Positions 24,560 through 36,100 of a stretch of DNA of 64,000 nucleotides are shown here, piece after piece (the stretch's first letter is position 1; the number at the start of each line of letters is the position of its first letter). A program made the position numbers and the translations under genes. A model generated the notes under the pieces. The model was not told the origin of the DNA. It saw nothing but the letters and a program-made list of their open reading frames with translations, and ran no database searches. Source of the DNA: Haematobia irritans. Its lineage: Eukaryota > Arthropoda > Insecta > Diptera > Muscidae. The stretch covers positions 222,078,975 to 222,142,974 of the forward strand of contig NC_134399.1 of NCBI RefSeq assembly GCF_050003625.1. The letters are read 5' to 3'.

Positions 24560-26462
24560 ATTTCGGCAAAATTTTCTATAGATATTGAATTTTCCTATAG
24601 AAATGATATTTTGATAAAATTTTAGTAACAATAGTAATGAAATTTTTTCTATTTAAAATTAAATAAAAATTTCAAAAGAATTCCTATAGAAATGAAAATT
24701 TTACAAAATTTTTTATACGTAGGAATGAGATTTTGGAACATTTCCTATAGAAATGAAATTTTTACAAAAATTTCTATAGAAATGAAATTTAAAAAAAAAA
24801 TCTTATAGAAATGAAATTAAAAAAAAATCTATAGAAATTAAATTTTGAAAAAAATTCTTATAGAAATATTTGCAAAATTTCCTATAGAAATAAAATTTTG
24901 GCAAAATTTTTTTTAAAAATGCATTTTTGGCAAAATTACCTATATGAAATTTTGGCAAAATTACCTATAGAAATGAATTTATGAAAAAGTTCCTATAAAA
25001 ATGTAATTTTGGAAGAATTTCCTATAAAAATGATATTTTAAAAAATTTCCTATAGAAATGAAATTTTGGCAAAAAATTTTATAGATGTGAAATTTTGACA
25101 AAAGTTCCTATATCAAAATTAAATTCTGGCAAAATTTCCAATAAAAATTAAATTTTGACAAGCTTTCCTATAGAAATGAAATTTTGACAAAATTTCCTAT
25201 AACAATGAAATTTTGACTAAATTTCCTTTAAAAATGAACTTTTGACTAAACTTCCTACAAAAATTAAATTTCGACTAAATTTCTTATAGAAATGAAATTT
25301 TGGTAAAATTACCTATAGAAATTATGAAAAAAGTTCCCATAAAAATGAAATTTTGGAAAAATTTCCTATAAAAATTATATTTTAACAAAATTTCCTATAA
25401 AAATGATATTTTAACAAAATTTCCTATAGAAATGAAATTTTGGCAAAAAATTTTATAGATGTGAAATTTTGACAAAAGTTCCTTATAAAAATGAAATTTT
25501 GACTAAATTTCTTTTAAAAATGAACTTTTGACTAAATTTCCTACAAAAATTAAATTTCGACTAAATTTCCTATAGAAATGACATTTTGGTAAAATTTCCT
25601 ATTTAAAAATGAAATTTTGAAAAAATTTTTACAAAATTTCCTAATAAAAATGAAATTTTAACAAAATTGTCTATAGAAGTGAAATTTTAACAACAAATTT
25701 TGAAAAAATTTCTTATACAAATGATATTTGCAAAATTTCCTATAGAAATAACATTTTGGCAAAATTTTTTATAAAAATGCATTTTTGTCAAAATTACCTA
25801 TAGAAATGAATTTATGAAAAAGTTCCTATAAAAATGTAATTTTGGAGAAATTTCCTATAAAAATGATATTTTAACAAAATTTCCTATAGAAATTAAATTT
25901 TGGCAAAAAATTTTATAGATGTGAAATTTTGACAAAAGTTCCTATATCAAAATTAAATTTTGGCAAAATTTCCAATAAAAATTAAATTTTGACAATCTTT
26001 CCTATAGAAATGAAATTTTGACAAAATTTCCTATAACAATGAAATTTTGACTAAATTTCCTATAGAAATGAAATTTTGGTAAAATTTCCTATTTAAAAAT
26101 GAAATTTTGAAAAAAAATTACAAAATTTCCTAATAAAAATGAAATTTGAAAAAAATTTTCTATAGAAATGAAATTTTAACAAAATTTCTTAAAAATTTTG
26201 TCAAAATCTCCTATAGAAAGTTGATAAAATTTCGCATAGAAATTAAATTCGACAAAATTTCCTATATAAATTTTCGTATAGAAATGAAATTTTGGTAAAA
26301 TTTCTTATAGAAATGAAAATTTGATACAATTTTTATAGAAATGAAATTTCTTATAGACATGAAGTTTCGACTAAATTTCCTAAAGAAATTAAAATGTGAC
26401 AAATTTCCCATAGAAATTAAATTTTTACAAAATTACCTATAGAAATGAAATTTTGATATCGA
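24560..26462 (-). repeat. diverged minisatellite array, reverse orientation, ~1.9 kb
   Basis: Units are near TTTCCTATAGAAATGAAATT plus TTTGACAAA. This is the 29-bp family in reverse but a distinct subfamily (GAAATG instead of GAAATA, CCTATAG instead of TCTATAG). A long higher-order duplication is seen: the variant series near 24870-25200 recurs near 25735-26050. Confidence 0.85.
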
Positions 26463-26559
26463 CTACTCGAGATTTCGCCTTTTTAATCTATTTTAGCTGC
26501 CGTAAGTCAGTACAAATTTCACCCTTTTTCAAATAAATATAAAATGTTATCGTCTAGAC

Positions 26560-27548
26560 CAGGGATGTGGAGTCGGAGCCGGAGTATTGGAGTTGGAGTC
26601 TGAAAATTTTGCTGGAGTCGGAGCCGGAGTCGTATAAATTTTGCTCGACTCCGGCGAAACAAAATTTGAAAAACACTTCATATCTTTGTAACAAAAGAAA
26701 TATTTCGACAAATTAGATTCGATTGGGGGTTTTAATCGAACAACGAAATACTGGATTTCAGGCTATTCAAAGTGTATTTAACATATATGGGTGAAATTTC
26801 AGGGTGATATAAAGAGTAGGTTTTACTAGAATATGGGCGGAATTGGTCAATTGTATAGTCCATTTTCAACATATTTAACTATCAATTTTTAAGCCTATAT
26901 ATACTCTTGATAAAGGTACAATTTTAAGGCAATATAGCAGTAGAGACTAACGTTTTTGGCAGGCATGTTGAGTTCGAAGATGGGTCATACCGAACAATTT
27001 TGTGATATAGCACCTACATATAAACTCATCTCCGATTTGTTTTAAGAAATTTTTCCCAGTCTAAAATTTTCATAAGATTTGTCAGAAATTTTGAGTTATT
27101 TGAGATCCATAAATAAATGCGCAAAATTTCCCGTCGGCCCAGATTTTGTATATGGAGATAATTATTTGAGAAATCTCCATATACACCCGATGTCCTTGAA
27201 AGTTGTAATTTTAAATTAAACCTCTGCCAACGTGCCATCTGAGGGGGACTTTTGGGAGAAATTTTGTTTCATCAATGTCACTCGAAATTCTTTACATTAA
27301 ATTAATGTCCTCAATGTCCATAACTGATAGACCATTTATAAATCGATGTTTCACCATTTTACTTCTATAGAAACAATATTCGTAACTGCCTAGTGCTTAT
27401 TTAAAATTCCGCCCGCCCTAATTTATGACAGTTTATGTTTGTTTTAACATATATATTCGACACATTTAAATTTTTAACATCTAAACTTTCTGATTAGCCC
27501 GACATTTTGATTTTTGTGTATTTTTCTTTTTTATATAGATTTATTGTG
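26560..27548 (-). mobile_element. 'GAGTCG' element, second copy, uninterrupted, truncated at its distal end
   Basis: It starts CAGGGATGTGGAGTCGGAGC and reads inwards as the reverse complement of 8570-8470 followed by 6473-5620. The junction AAATTTGAAAAACACTTC (26662-26679) is the empty site corresponding to the Helentron insertion at 6474. Similarity to the first copy ends near 27548. Confidence 0.75.
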
Positions 27549-27664
27549 TTACTATAACAATATTTCCATCGATTAGTCCAATTTTGAATATCGCAGAAAG
27601 CAGAAATCGACTTTTTTCATAAAAAAAACGATTATTTGAAAAGTCGGTTTTTCACTTTTATATC

Positions 27665-28245
27665 CCTGCCACCCTTTTTGTAAAGTTTTTTTTTTTTGTT
27701 TTTGTTAACTTTCATTTGAAGTTCCATATATAAACTCCAGTCGAAATTTGGCTTCTTCGCCGACTTTTCCGTAAAGAGTTGATTAGTAGGACAACATCAA
27801 AAGTCGATTATAAAAATTCCAAAGATCGATTATTCGAATTTGAAGATCGCAAATGTAGACTTCGTCTCTTTGACTTGTTTAACAAAATCGATTATAGAAA
27901 AAGTCGATTTTTGAATTTTATATCACTTCTCCAAATGTATTCCTCTCTTCTTGCAGAGCATTTTTAAATGATCGTTTGAAGTACATAAGCTTTAATCTAT
28001 ATTCATAAAACTCGATTAGCCAGGCCAACATCAAAAGTCCATTTAAAAAATATAAAAGCTCTATTAGTTGAAGTTTAACATCGTCAAAAGTGAATTTATC
28101 TTTTCGATTTTTCGTTGATAAAAATTCCATTATTCCAAAAGTCTATTTTCGACGATTGTATCCCTGCTCTAATTTTATTCCACTCTTTTTGTAGAGCGTT
28201 TTTTAAACGATCATTTGAAGTACATAAGCTTCACTCTACTGCAAT
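27665..28245 (+). repeat. degenerate ~250-bp tandem repeat, three copies
   Basis: The box 'TTTGAAGT' + 'ACATAAGCTT' preceded by a GTAGAGCGTTTTTTAAACGA-like segment occurs near 27715, 27975 and 28217. Copies are strongly diverged. No coding meaning is seen. Confidence 0.6.
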
Positions 28246-28980
28246 TTTCTTTTCTTTCATCGAAACTTTGTATTTGGAGTAAAATTTATATAACAGCCAA
28301 GTTTAAACTTGTTTATATTTATTTATTTCGAGTAATATTTTTATGGCAAAAACTTCAACAGGAGGCCAGCCATGCAAAACTTAGGTCATAGTTGTTGAAA
28401 GAATATATTCAATTAGAATACCTGTCCAGAAGTTAAACAAGAAAAAAAAAGAATTTTAATTATTTTTAGTATTCTTCAATATTTTGTTTAGATATTCAAT
28501 ACAATCTGGAGGCATTAAAAAACACAACAATAAACTTGCCATTTATTTATATATCTAACATATTGCATTTGATGTTCATATAATTGTATATGCATGTACG
28601 TACTTACATACATAGTAGTACATATGTATATAAAAATATTTAATGGATCGCCAAAAAAAAAAACTGGATGGAATAAACAACCTACATAAAAATGATGCTA
28701 CTCTTTCTCAAAATGATAACAATGGCGGTGTTGCCTTGTACACATTTCACCATATAATTTTTAAAATGGAAATTTTAAATAAAAATATTCTACCCACCAT
28801 CACAGAACATATTGAAGAATTTTTAATATATGGAAAATCTCAAAAAGACGAAATATCTCTCGGAGAAAAGACAATTTTCAAAAAATCACAAAAAATAATA
28901 CACGCATTTACACATATACACATCCTCTAGCGTTGGTAGTTGCACGTCTCTCTTCTCTCCTTCTGTATCTATTTCTGATT
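28246..28980. other. upstream flank of wupA, no gene supported
   Basis: AT-rich sequence with a short ATG-started frame at 28643-28930 that has no recognisable feature. Confidence 0.4.
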
Positions 28981-28985
28981 AAAAG

Positions 28986-28995
28986 CTATATTTAG
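28986..28995 (+). promoter_or_regulatory. MEF2 site upstream of wupA
   Basis: CTATATTTAG is a perfect match to the MEF2 consensus (CTA, four A/T, TAG), about 475 bp before the proposed start site. Drosophila wupA is known to be driven by an upstream and an intron-1 muscle module, both using MEF2 and CF2; this would be the upstream one. Function is inferred. Confidence 0.5.
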
Positions 28996-29433
28996 CCACT
29001 GTGCCCAGATACATAAGCGATAAAGTTTGTTGTGTGTACGATGGTGAAGACGACAATGAACAACAACACCAGCAACACCACAGATGAGGCAACAATTGGT
29101 AAAAGAGGAAAGTTCGAAAGAAAATACTTACCAAAGAATATGAAAGAAAGCATAAAGAAAAGAGAATTACTTTGAATATTGGAAAACAAAAAAACATAGA
29201 ACAGGCACAGTGGGCCTGGCTGAATATTGGCCAAATCCATGAATTTTTGCCAACATATGGCCACCAAATTATTGATCGCATGCGCTTTGAGCCCCATAGA
29301 GCAGGAAGTGAGAGAACCTGAGGAGTTCATGTATGTGTGTGTGGGAGAAAAATGAGCATCAAAGAGCTTACTCCTTACAAAACTGCAGTAATGACGATGG
29401 CGAAAAATGATCTTCGGTAAGTTTTTAAGAAAA

Positions 29434-29470
29434 ATATAGTCTGCCGTTAGTCGTCGGACCGTTCAGTCTT
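29434..29470 (+). promoter_or_regulatory. wupA: candidate wupA core promoter (TATA-like box and initiator)
   Basis: AATATAG (29433-29439) lies about 30 bp before TCAGTC (29463-29468), which matches the insect initiator TCAKTY with the A at 29465 as +1. The spacing is canonical. The downstream GTGAGT donor at 29535 supports a short first exon. Confidence 0.5.
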
Positions 29471-29534
29471 TTTCGTTCGAACAGTGCTTAACGAGTAGTG
29501 TGTTAGACCGCACACCTTTTTTTAATTCCTTAAG
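29465..29534 (+). other. wupA: wupA exon 1, non-coding (candidate)
   Basis: Runs from the initiator A to TAAG|GTGAGT. Drosophila wupA also has a short untranslated first exon followed by a long regulatory intron. There is no ATG in this segment. Exact boundaries need RNA data. Confidence 0.45.
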
Positions 29535-30357
29535 GTGAGTGCTGGTGGTGATAGAATTCAATATGGATATATATATATATACATACCAAAGACCAAATTT
29601 GTTGGAAATATTAAAAAGAAAAGGAGCTGATAACGAATAATGTTTTAAAAATTAATCCAAGTGATAATTAAACCTTAGATAATTTTTTCCATAATAATCT
29701 AGACTTACAAAAAAGTGATACTAGTCTCAAAAGTGGATATAAATGTCAATGAAAAAAATGGAAAATTAGAAAACAAAAAAATCAAAGAGCATTTTATTGA
29801 CAATGTGTTAAAAACTGAAAATCCAATCAAAAATTTATTAATCAAAAATTTTACTAATTATGTAATTTGGTGATGGTGGTATGTGGTGTGGTTGAAAAAA
29901 ATATTAGACATTTTCAATTCTAGTATACATACACACTTAGCGAACATCAACGTATACATATATATTTTATTTTCAAAATTTTCAAACTGTGTGTATATGT
30001 GTATGAACAAATGTCTAACCTTTGCCAACAAAAATATATATCAAAGATTGGAACGGAAATAATTATTTGAAAATCTCAACATTTACTAAATAACGACGTT
30101 ATGGAAATAAATAAAACCATTTTTGACCTGTGACATATAAAACAATAGCATATTCTTCAAGGTCTAATAAAACCTTAACCCCTATATTTCAATGGTTGAG
30201 GTATTAAGGTGTTCCATTTAAATATAGCCGACTAATATAGCCTTTCAACGGATAACCCCCAACCCAAACACCTACAATTTTCAATATAAGCAATTGTTGA
30301 AATTAAATTTCGTTAGATTCTTGTTGGCTAACAAAGAATTTGAAATTTGATTTCATT

Positions 30358-30367
30358 CTATTTTTAG
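30358..30367 (+). promoter_or_regulatory. MEF2 site in wupA intron 1
   Basis: CTATTTTTAG is a perfect MEF2 consensus about 0.9 kb after the start site, where the Drosophila intronic muscle enhancer lies. Confidence 0.4.
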
Positions 30368-31239
30368 TCCAACAAGCATTTATCATCAAATATCTATTTA
30401 AAATTTTGAAAAGAAAGAAGAAAACAACAAAATACATTGAGATATACATTGAGATGCTTTAGACGTAAGAGAATGAGCTAATATATTTGTGTATATGTGT
30501 TTGTGATTCTATTCACAGGGGTATAGCTGACCCACATAGAATTCACATATATTCCAAAAAACCAACAAAAATCATTTCAACACTGTCCGTAAGTTATAGG
30601 CAGCAGATCAAAACGATCTATGATAAGCTCTCATAAACAACTCATACATGAATAAACAACTTGTAGGAGTTCTCAAAATAAGAGATTTTTTTCCTATGCT
30701 AAAAACACCTACGCCACTCAAACACACATGCACACACACCCAGCACAAAGCCCACGCATTTTCTTATTATATTTCTACATTTGCATTAATGTTCACACAT
30801 AATCACCTTAATTTCTCTTGTTTAAAATATATGCGAGAGAAGAAATATGTATTCGTTTTTGGGTGTGTGAAAACCCGAAAGTATACGATCTTGATCGTCA
30901 TATGTGTGTATATATACACACACAAATAACTAACATGCGCATAAGAATCTTTATAATATGGACCTTATACGGCTGCCTTAGCCAAAGAAGAGAGTAAATA
31001 AGATAGCTAGAGTTCGAGCAGGAAAATTTTCAAGGAATTATGATTTCGACATATTTTGGAAAAATGGTGTTATGTACATGTATGACCCATACGTATACAT
31101 ACATATGTATTTGCGCATACACATGTAGAAGATAATTTTTTTTTGTATATGCTACTATGCGTGAGTATGTAATTAAGAATTTTTCACGAAGATTTAGTTA
31201 CTAACGCATACATAGGCTAAATCAATATGAGTATATAAT

Positions 31240-32110
31240 AAATGGTTTATCGTAAAATACATTGCTATTATTTTGGTTCTGAGATGAAAAATTCAGGAAA
31301 TTTTTTTAATGATTTTATAATAAATTTTAAAACAATATTATTTGGAGTATTACAAAATTTAGAAAGTATATTACTAGGTGAAAGGCAAGGAATTATTAGA
31401 AATGCAGAACTCGTCTTTTCAATATATTTTTTTTTATTTAATTCTCATTTTATCAATTCCTGTTATATATTAGAATTTTATTTGTCTTTTAGAATTTTAG
31501 AAGATTTAGTTACCAAGGCAAACTTAGGCTAAATCGAAAAAACTATAAAAATTGGTTTATTGTAAGATTATTATTTTGGTTCTGGGATGAAAAGTAAATT
31601 TAGGAATTTTTTAGCGATTTTATTCAAAAAAAAATTAAATTGGAGAATTACAAAATTTAGAAAGTAAATAGGTAAAAGTAAAAGCAATATATTTATTTAA
31701 TTCCCATGTTATCGATGCCAGTCAAATATTATACTTTATTTGTCTTTTATTTTGGTTCTGGGATGAAAAGTAAATTTAGGAAAATTTTTTAGGGATTTTA
31801 TTAAAAAAATTTAAATTGGAGAATTACAAAATTTAGAAAATATATTATTAGGTGAAAAGCAATATATTTATTTTTTTCTCATGTTATCAATTCCAGTCAA
31901 ATATTATATTTTATTTGTCTTTTGTTTTTGTTCTGGGATGAAAAGTAAATTTAGGAAAATATTTTTAGCGATTTTAATAAAAAAAAAAATGGAGAATTAC
32001 AAAATTTAGAACATATATTATTAGGTGAAAAGCAATATATTTATTTTTTTCTCATGTTATCAATTCCAGTCAAATATTATATTTTATTTGTCTTTTAGAA
32101 GTTTAGAAGA
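31240..32110 (+). repeat. ~175-bp tandem repeat in wupA intron 1, four copies
   Basis: GGTTCTGGGATGAAAAGTAA-like boxes start near 31275, 31578, 31754 and 31929. Spacing is ~176 bp for the last three, while the first unit is longer. Each unit ends in TATTTTATTTGTCTTTT-like sequence. Confidence 0.8.
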
Positions 32111-33105
32111 TTAACAAAAGTGTTAATTGTTAAATATAAATAATTTACACATAAAGTACATAAAATATTAAAATTTTATTTTTGAAATATATAATACAAC
32201 ATTTTTTTAAAGTATATACGCAAATGTATTCTGTATACAAAATAAATAATTTGATAACATATAATAACATGAAATGAAATTTAATAGTAAACAAATACAT
32301 AAAAACTAGTTTTAGTAAATTTAACAAAAAACAAATGCTGCACTAAAATCGTTGAAACCATGTAAAAGTAAAATTTTCTCTTATGTACTCAATGTCTCTA
32401 AAATCACGTTAAACTAAAGGAAAACTATCAAAAAAAAATTTAGCTTTAATACAAAATTCGAAAATTTGTGAAAGAAAATTTAAAGTTCAAACCAATTTTT
32501 TGTAATACTTTGATATTGACAAAAAACCGACTTTTTACAAGTAATTAAAATTGACATTGAAAGCCATAAATATCAAAATTTTTTCACGTCCAAAATCGGG
32601 ATTTACCATCTTCCAATGTAATGTCCACAGATTTATGCCGACTTTGGGACTGTGTTCGTATGTCATTCATGTGAACCTATGATTTTGATGGATAAGATAA
32701 TAATAATAATAAGAGTAATTTATGAGCGACATGTATAGTATATGCATTCGCGGAAGGCAAAAATCAAAATTTTCATTATTAGAAAATTAAAAATTTAAAT
32801 CAAAAATTTTTATTTAAAAACTCTGAACTTTAGGTTCTAATATTCGAAATCGCAAAATTTTTGTTTGTCGATATTTAAAATTTGCAATATAGTTCTCTTT
32901 AATGCGAATTTCAAATTCAAATTGTATTGAAGTTCGAGACTATCTAAATTTTTTTCGCGATTCCGAGTATTGGAATTACAATAAAAAAAAAATGATTCTC
33001 TATAAATATTTTTCTAGAAGAATTTCATTGTAAAAACGAAATTGTACAACAAATATACAATTTTTTTCCATTGGATGACTAATTTTTGTTTCCCTTTAAT
33101 TGCAG

Positions 33106-33148
33106 ACTCTCTACCTAATACCACAAATACACCATGGCTGATGAAGAG
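33106..33148 (+). CDS. wupA: wupA exon 2 (start codon)
   Basis: Acceptor TTGCAG|ACTCTC. ATG at 33134 encodes MADEE. The donor that keeps frame is GAG|GTGAGG at 33149. A stronger GTAAGT five bases downstream (33154) would shift the frame against exons 3 and 4, so I prefer the first. Confidence 0.85.
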
Positions 33149-36100
33149 GTGAGGTAAGTATCAAAAACATCTCCGACACAATATAAAAAGTGAAGAAGGA
33201 ATATAAAATATCAGTACCAATGCTTAAAGAAAATAAAAAAAAAACAGCTTGTTTGCCCTTAAAATATTTTTCTTAATTTTTTCTATCAAAAGTGTAATTG
33301 TAAAAAATAAAACATTCAGCTTGTTTGCCCTTTAAATATTTTTCTTATTTTTTCTATCAAAAATGTAATTTAATTTATTATAAATTAATATTTTTAAAAC
33401 AACTTGAATATAATTTAGCTTTATTATTCAAAATTTTCAGTTAGCGATTTAAATTTATTTTCGTGAATAAGCCAATTACAATAAACGCCTGTCTTGTCCA
33501 CAGAAGGTTGGGGTTGAATCTTAGATCATTGACCTACGAGAAGAGTCTGTTATAGCATTTTTATGATAGAATCCATAAATATTTCACGCTCTCTTTGAAA
33601 ATGTTGTATTAGCAAAGCCTTTGTATTGATAATATTCTTTTTTTTTTTCTTACACCCAAAGAAAACATACTTTCCTCCAGAACGAAATTTTAGATAAACG
33701 AAATTTTAGATAAACGAAATTTCCCTTTGATATAAAGATGCAATGGTTATCAATAATCTTTTTTATTTGATATGAAAGAAAATTTTTTAGAGTCGAAAGA
33801 AAACTTTGTCTAAAATTTCGTTCCCTAGAAAAGAAAAGTGTTCTTTCATTGTACCCTCTTTCTGAAATATTAAGACAAAAAAATATTTTCCTTTTCTCTT
33901 ATTTACAGTAAATAAACAACGAAAAATGCACTGTCAAGTGATGTCCAAAAGCGGGGAATATTGTGAAGGTGATTATCTCAAAATAAAAAAAAATAATTAA
34001 ATAATTTTTAAAACTTGCTTAATTAATGCTTAAATAAATGCTTTTTTCTACTTTCACAATGGACAAAGAAATATCATAAATAATATGGCAAAATTAATCC
34101 CACAGCTTATATCCACTTCAGAAAGTAATTGGATCAGTTCTTAGAACCAGATAGATATAATTTTCCTAATGTAAATGAATTTTACACAAACCATGTCCAA
34201 CAATTTATTTGTTTAGTGATGCACATAGATTTTTTGTCCCGCTGCATGTGCTAATGTTTTTCACCTATTTATAAAAAAATAAACTAATGCTAAATGATTT
34301 TTATTTCCCTTTTTTAGAAAAAAGCGGCAGCACCAGCACCGGCAGCAGCACCAGCACCAGCAGCAGCAGCTGCTCCAGCTGCCGCCAAAGCGGCGGCTCC
34401 AGCACCCGCAGCTGCTGCACCTGCCGCTGGGGCGAAAGCAGCAGCAGCTCCAGCTGCAGGAGCTGCACCAGCGGCAGGAGCTGCACCAGCAGCGGGGGCG
34501 GCACCTGCTAAGAATGGCAAAGTTGATGAGGTATCCTGACATAAATGTGTCTTGTGCCTTTGTGTATACATCCAAGTGTTTATGTATATTCTGTCTGCAA
34601 GTGCTGTAATTTTTTCGTCTCAATGTTCTCCCAACCTCAAGAAACTCAAGAAACATCAGATGTGCATCGAGTACCATACTAATTAACCTACATAAATTTT
34701 TCTCATCGATATTTAGGCTAAGAAGGCTAAACAAGCCGAAATTGAACGCAAGCGTGCTGAAGTACGCAAGCGTATGGAAGAAGCCTCCAAGGCTAAGAAG
34801 GCCAAGAAGGGTTTCATGACCCCCGAAAGAAAGAAGAAACTCAGGGTAAGTTAGGAGAAAAAAACATCCCGATAATATGTAAATCAAAATATTAATAAAT
34901 TTTACCCTCTTTGTAATATGCAGTTGTTGCTCCGCAAGAAAGCCGCTGAAGAATTGAAGAAAGAACAAGAACGTAAAGCCGCTGAACGTAGACGTATCAT
35001 TGAAGAACGTTGTGGTAGCCCCAGGAATCTCAGTGATGCCAGCGAAGGTATGTTTGCTCAGATCCATTTTTCCAAAAATAGAAAATATATATTTATCTCT
35101 ATCAGAACTTTCGATCTATTACCATCTAAATTTTATAACAAATTAGAAAATATTTATTTTCGAAACAAAAAAATATTATTTAGTAAATTCAATTACACCT
35201 TTTTCACACTCACTCATACACTCTCTATTATCTCACCATGAATTTTAAGAGACTCTTGTTCTCTCAAAATCGTTCATAATCTACTCTACTCTTTTTTACG
35301 GATCTGGCCTTTAGTTGTTAAGACTCTAGTTTTGTTAATACTGTTTTTATTTACAAACTTTCCTATTTCTTACAACGAAATGATTCCATTAAATTACACA
35401 ATTTATTATTTTGTTGTCTACAGACGCACTTAAAACCATCTGCAAACAGTATCACGAAAGAATTTGCAGTTTGGAGAACCTTAAGTACGACTTCGAATAC
35501 GTTGTCAAACGCAAGGATGTTGAGGTACACATACAAAACGAAAATTACAATACAAACAAAATCTACAGCCATTGCAAATGCCACTACCACAGCCACTTCT
35601 TTTTCACAAAATGTTTTTTTTCTCTCTCTCTATATTTTTCAAATTTCAAAAACAACAACAACAACAATTAAGCAGCGCACTCACTTACACCTATATATAT
35701 AATATAATCGTTCTCTTCTATTTATTTCTCTTTTTTCTCTTTCTCTAATAATTACGTTTTTCAAACTAAAATGTATTTATCAAAGAAATTTGATATACTC
35801 ACTCACAAAATCAAATGTTATCAAAAAGATAACAGGGAAAATTTGATGGTAAATGATTTTGCTTTGAATTTAAGAGCAAACCAAAAGAAGAGTTTATACT
35901 TGAAATTGTTTGTATATTCTTTTTAAATAGTAAAGAAATCATGTATATGATCCTATAATTGGAACTTCTTTAATTGCAAAGGCTATATACAATTTGATAA
36001 TCTTATTGTTTGTAAAATAGTTTTAGTTTTGAAAAAGCATTTATTTAAAAAAAAATTAAAAAATCATTTTACGGTTTATTTTAAAATTAAATTTTATTTT

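Noticed and set aside
28643..28930. 95-codon frame upstream of wupA
   Set aside because: Lys/Asn/Ile-rich composition as expected from AT-rich DNA; no homology recognised and no regulatory support.
33149..33159. Use of the stronger GTAAGT at 33154 as exon 2 donor
   Set aside because: It would add VR and shift phase against exons 3 and 4, which both need phase 0.
34287..34511. Ser/Thr-rich + frame and Ala- or Leu-rich minus frames over wupA exon 3
   Set aside because: They are other-frame readings of GCN/CCN-rich coding DNA. Only the Ala/Pro frame with phase-0 splice sites fits troponin I.
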